Shown here piece by piece: positions 60,091 through 64,000 of a stretch of 64,000 bases of DNA. The first letter of the stretch is position 1; each line of letters starts with the position of its first letter. The notes beneath the pieces are model-generated. The model was given only the letters and a program-made list of their open reading frames with translations, did not search any database and was not told the DNA's origin. This DNA is from Prochlorococcus sp. AG-363-P01 (GTDB taxonomy: Bacteria; Cyanobacteriota; Cyanobacteriia; PCC-6307; Cyanobiaceae): contig QCGC01000002.1 in NCBI GenBank assembly GCA_003278225.1, positions 1 through 64,000 on the forward strand. Reading direction: 5' to 3'. The position numbers were made by a program, and so were the translations under genes.

Positions 60091-63000
60091 TGACCAGCAG
60101 CGGCAAAATCAGGATCTATGAATTATCCAAGGATTTGGGCTTGGATAATAAAGACGTGCTAGATGCCGCGCACAAACTTTCTATTGCGGCAAAGAGTCAT
60201 AGCAGTTCGATTAATAACGATGAGGCTAAACGCATTCGTGCATATCTAGTTAACAAAAACGATGGTAAGCCTACCCATAAGGACAAGCCTCAATCCGAGA
60301 AAGTAATCCTCTCAGTCAAAAAAGCATCTGAGCAACAAATCAAAAATAAACTTGTCGATAGTAAAACTATTAAACATAAAGCCCCAGAAAGTCCCAAAAA
60401 GCCAACTTCACCAGTCAAGCCCTTAGTACAAAGTCAAAGTTTGAAGCAACAATCAAACAAACCTAACTCTCCGAAGATTCCATCTACAAACAAACCCAAT
60501 AATTCCCATAAAGACGTACATAATCAAATAGCTAAAAGGCCGACAAATGTTCCTGTCAACCGACCATCGCCCCCAACTAAGCCAATAGCACCAACCCCCA
60601 GACAAACCAAAAAACCCTCTTCCCCAATTAGACCGAATTTTGGGAATAAAAATCAGAGTCCAAATGCAAATCGTCAGGTCAATCCAGGAATCACTAACCA
60701 AGCCAGAACATCTTCTCCTCACCCCAAAATTGTATCTAAGCCACAATCAATTTCTAGTGGAAATCGTGTAACGCCTCCGAGCAAGCCTAATGCTCCATCT
60801 CCGCATCAAAAGCAAATATCCAAACCTGAGCTTGTTGGGCATCCAAAACCTAAAAAGCCAATAGCACCACCCAATCGCCCGACCCCAACACCTCCTCAGC
60901 AACAAAAACGTCCAGGCATCAGCTCAAGACCGGTAAGCGGTCCTAATCAACGAAATTTATCTAAACGAAATAACAACTCTCAACGTCCCAATGCTCCTAT
61001 TCGACAAGGGATCAACAGGCCTGGGCAACCTAGATCAGTAGGTAATCCAGTAGAGCTAGTTGGCAAGCCTATTAGGCGAGGAGATAGATCAGGAGGTGGC
61101 GCATCATCTCGAGATGGCAATAGCAACCGTCAATCATCAGCTCCTAGATCAAACATGCCACCTGGCATGAGGAAGCCTGTAGCTCCTGGTGAGCTAATGC
61201 AACTCCAAAAACCGACTGGAAGACCTGGTGTCCCCTCACCTAGAAGACCAGACGGGACTAGCGTTGGAGGCAAAGGATCTTCAGAAGGGCCTAAACAACC
61301 TGTTAACAGGCCCACACCTCCTTCAGCACCCAAGAGGCCAGCTCATAGACCAGGTTCGAGTACAAGTCCAGCTCGAAGAGCCAATAAGCCTGATTGGGAT
61401 GACAGTGCCAAACTCGAGGCACTACGAAGTAAGTCTCCACAAAAACAGCGGCAAAAGGTCCACATTATTGGTGAAAATGATGATGCCCTGACGACAGAAA
61501 CCAGTGGATTTGCTGGAGAGCAACAGGCCGTAATTCTTTCTGCAAGTCTTGCGCGTCCAGCTAAACAAAAAAGCACCAAAAAATCAGCCTCCAAACCAAT
61601 GGGGGCAATGCGTAAACGTAAAAAAGAAACCACGCGTCAAAGGCAACGGCGAAGAGCTATGGAACTTCGAGCCGCGAGGGAAGCTAAGCAAGTAAGGCCC
61701 GAGATGATTGTTGTGCCAGAGGCAGACTTGACTGTGCAAGAACTGGCAGATCTTCTAAGTGTTGAAAGTTCTGAAATCATTAAATCCCTTTTCTTCAAAG
61801 GAATAACCGCGACAGTTACTCAGTCACTAGATCTACCAACAATTGAAACTGTCGCAGAAGAATTTGGAGTACCAGTACTACAAGACGATATTCAAGAAGC
61901 AGCCAAGAAAACGACAGAAATCATCGAAGAAACTGATCTGGCCCATCTAATAAAACGGCCTCCTGTAGTCACCGTTATGGGACATGTAGATCACGGCAAA
62001 ACAAGTCTGTTAGATGCAATTAGAAAAGCAAGAGTTGCTGCAAGTGAAGCAGGAGGCATTACACAGCATATAGGTGCATATCAAGTTGAAATCAACCATG
62101 GAGGTGAACCCCGCAAGCTAACTTTCCTTGACACCCCAGGCCACGAAGCATTTACAGCAATGCGGGCAAGAGGCACCAAAGTTACTGATGTTGCCGTACT
62201 AGTTGTTGCTGCAGATGATGGAGTCCGACCACAAACTTTGGAAGCAATTAGTCATGCCCGTGCTGCAGAAGTTCCGATAGTTGTAGCAATCAACAAAACT
62301 GACAAAGAAGGGGCTTCTGCAGATCGTGTGAAGCAAGAATTATCGGAACATGAATTGGTAGCTGAAGAGTGGGGGGGGGGATGTTGTGATGGTCCCTGTA
62401 AGTGCAATTAAAGGCGAAAATATTGACAAGCTATTGGAAATGATTTTACTGGTTACGGAAGTAGAAGACCTTCAAGCCAATCCAGACCGCTTAGCTAAAG
62501 GAACAGTTATCGAAGCACACCTAGACAAAGCAAAAGGTCCTGTTGCAACTTTATTAATCCAAAATGGCAGCCTCAAAACAGGAGATGTAGTTGCTGCCGG
62601 CCCTGTCTTAGGAAAAATCAGGGCTATGGTCGACGAAAATGGATCAAGACTCAAAAAAAGCGGGCCTTCAAGTGCCGTCGAAGCTCTTGGATTTAGCGAA
62701 GTCCCCACAGCAGGAGATGAGTTCGAAGTTTATCCCGATGAAAAATCCGCAAGAGCAGTTGTAGGAGAACGTGCCTCAGATGCACGTGCAAGCCGACTCG
62801 CTCAACAAATGGCTTCAAGGCGAGTTTCTCTTTCTGCAATGTCTGGTCAAGCCAATGAAGGAGAATTAAAAGAACTAAATCTAATTTTGAAAGCGGATGT
62901 TCAAGGTAGTGTTGAAGCAATTTTAGGTTCCTTAGAGCAACTGCCAAAAGAAGAAGTTCAGGTAAGAGTTTTACTTTCAGCACCCGGAGAAATAACAGAA

Positions 63001-63483
63001 ACAGATATTGACCTTGCAGCAGCATCAAATGCAGTAGTTATTGGATTCAACACATCAATGGCATCAGGTGCAAAACGAGCAGCAGATGCAACTGGAGTAG
63101 ATGTGAGAGATTACGAAGTGATCTATAAGCTTCTAGAAGACATTCAACTGGCCATGGAGGGACTTCTTGAACCAGAAATGATTGAAGAGTCACTAGGAGT
63201 AGCAGAAGTACGTGCCCTCTTTACTATTGGTAGAAGCTCCGTTGCTGGGTGCTATATCACCAATGGCAAATTACAACGTAACGCTAAAATCCGAGTAAGA
63301 AGAAATGATCAAATAGTTTTCGAAGGTGATTTAGACTCTCTCCGAAGAAATAAAGATGATGTAAAAGAAGTAGCCACAGGTTTTGAATGCGGAATAGGAT
63401 GTGACCGGTTCTCAAGCTGGAAAGAAGGAGATAACATAGAGGTATATAAATTCGTTACTCAAAAACGTAAATTGAATGTATAA
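60090..63483 (+). pseudogene. infB: translation initiation factor IF-2, frameshifted in this sequence
   Basis: GTPase that brings initiator tRNA to the 30S subunit. Two frames cover one gene: 60090-62411 and 62386-63483. The first frame has an N-terminal IF2 domain, about 450 residues of Pro/Lys/Ser/Asn-rich linker, and G1 GHVDHGKT (about residue 631), G3 DTPGH (about 681) and G4 NKTD (735-738). After Trp761 a run of ten G (62371-62380) shifts the frame and a stop follows soon. Removing one G restores [17 protein letters not shown] (G5 region) and the rest, about 1130 residues. As IF-2 is essential, a sequencing or assembly error, or slippage correction, is more likely than true loss; type pseudogene describes the sequence as given. 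Confidence 0.9.
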
Positions 63484-63571
63484 AATTGATTTTAATAATT
63501 ACTGTTGTTCCTAAAAAATTTAATACCTTGCAAATAAATATTCCCAATCCTAGTAATACATAGAAGACAGT

Positions 63572-63832
63572 TTAATTATTTTTTTTTGATCTAAAGAAAA
63601 CTAGAAACCCAAAAAATAAGAAGGCACTTGTCTGAATCGCAATATCTCCTAATGGAACAACCTGTCCAGATAAGGATCTAAGTGACATCACAAAAAGACC
63701 AATACAGGAAGAAGCAAAAAAAACAATCCATAACAGCCTAAAAAGACCCTTGAAAGGATTCTTCGACTCCTGGAGAAGCCTTTCGCGCAATTCAGGGTCC
63801 AAGTCAGGACGAGGAGTGGAATTAAAAGTCAA
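63572..63832 (-). CDS. DUF3493 family membrane protein (LPA3-like)
   Basis: An 86-residue protein with a charged N-terminus (PDLDPELRERLLQESKNPFKGLFR) and two hydrophobic segments (LLWIVFFASSCIGLFVMSL and IAIQTSAFLFFGFLVFF). It fits DUF3493, the family related to plant low-PSII-accumulation 3. A role in photosystem assembly is therefore suggested, not shown. TTG start at 63832. It is convergent with infB; the 88-base gap has no clear terminator. Confidence 0.82.
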   Translation of the reverse strand: MTFNSTPRPDLDPELRERLLQESKNPFKGLFRLLWIVFFASSCIGLFVMSLRSLSGQVVPLGDIAIQTSAFLFFGFLVFFRSKKNN

Positions 63833-63870
63833 AATTAAAACAGAAACTAAAATGTTAAGTTCATCCTGCT

Positions 63871-63942
<72 letters not shown>

Positions 63943-64000
63943 CTACATAATGAAATGAGCCCTTTTACTAAGTCACAAATTCAAACTTAATTAGATTCAT

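Noticed and set aside
62371-62380. Programmed ribosomal frameshift in infB
   Set aside because: The site is a plain G run without a known slippery heptamer plus pseudoknot, and no infB is known to need programmed frameshifting; error or transcriptional slippage is simpler.
62386-63483. A separate second translation-factor gene after infB
   Set aside because: It is simply the missing G5 and C-terminal part of IF-2 in the shifted frame, not an independent gene.

Overview
The window is a gene-dense, AT-rich stretch (about 40% G+C by eye) of a marine picocyanobacterial chromosome, most likely a low-light-type Prochlorococcus. Several features indicate a cyanobacterium: the RNA polymerase subunit split rpoC1/rpoC2, plastid-type genes (PSRP-3/Ycf65, Ycf35, Ccs1, CcdA), a high-light-inducible (Hli) stress protein, PII, an ATP synthase with both b and b' subunits, and biotin synthesis with a BioK-type esterase. 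Very short or overlapping intergenic spaces, few Shine-Dalgarno sequences, many TTG starts and few recognisable terminators suggest a streamlined picocyanobacterium. The species assignment is an inference. No rRNA, phage, transposon, CRISPR array or recent island is visible.

Layout. 1-4.1 kb: atpD-atpC, an FSA-type transaldolase, convergent PSRP-3, and a HAD phosphatase. 4.2-12.9 kb: pepP; the overlapping run CNNM protein-GTPase-nadD-nadE; alanine dehydrogenase; a DUF3326 gene with a small partner. 13.0-19.0 kb: the large atp operon (atpI-B-E-F'-F-H-A-G, minus strand), then a 0.5-kb spacer. 19.5-30.8 kb: ftsW, ccdA-ccs1, queF, glnB, tlyA, purB, fumC and a Ski2-like helicase, with small unknown genes. 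31.0-35.5 kb: biotin operon bioF-K-C-D-A. 35.6-43.3 kb: a membrane DnaJ protein, rsmG, a DUF2997-ycf35-ferredoxin-aldo/keto reductase operon, a HEAT-repeat protein, a 41-residue membrane peptide, a sodium:solute symporter, rlmN and a short hli gene. 43.3-54.2 kb: rpsT, tatD, rpoB-rpoC1-rpoC2, all on the minus strand. 54.3-64 kb: hisD, rpiA, an HtrA protease, the rimP-nusA-ylxR-infB cluster, a DUF3493 gene and tRNA-Thr(CGU).

The genes are mainly housekeeping: energy conversion, transcription and translation, NAD and biotin synthesis, nitrogen signalling and cytochrome c maturation. Three things stand out. First, infB is broken in the given sequence by one extra G in a run of ten G, inside an essential gene. 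Second, perfect or near-perfect stem-loops follow atpD and atpE, whose products are needed in higher copy than those of the next genes. Third, two very short membrane-protein genes (hli and a 41-codon TTG-start gene) and an 11-codon leader ORF touching the infB start are easy to miss. I saw no clearly novel multi-gene system; the best candidate for unexplained biology is the DUF2997-Ycf35-ferredoxin-AKR operon.
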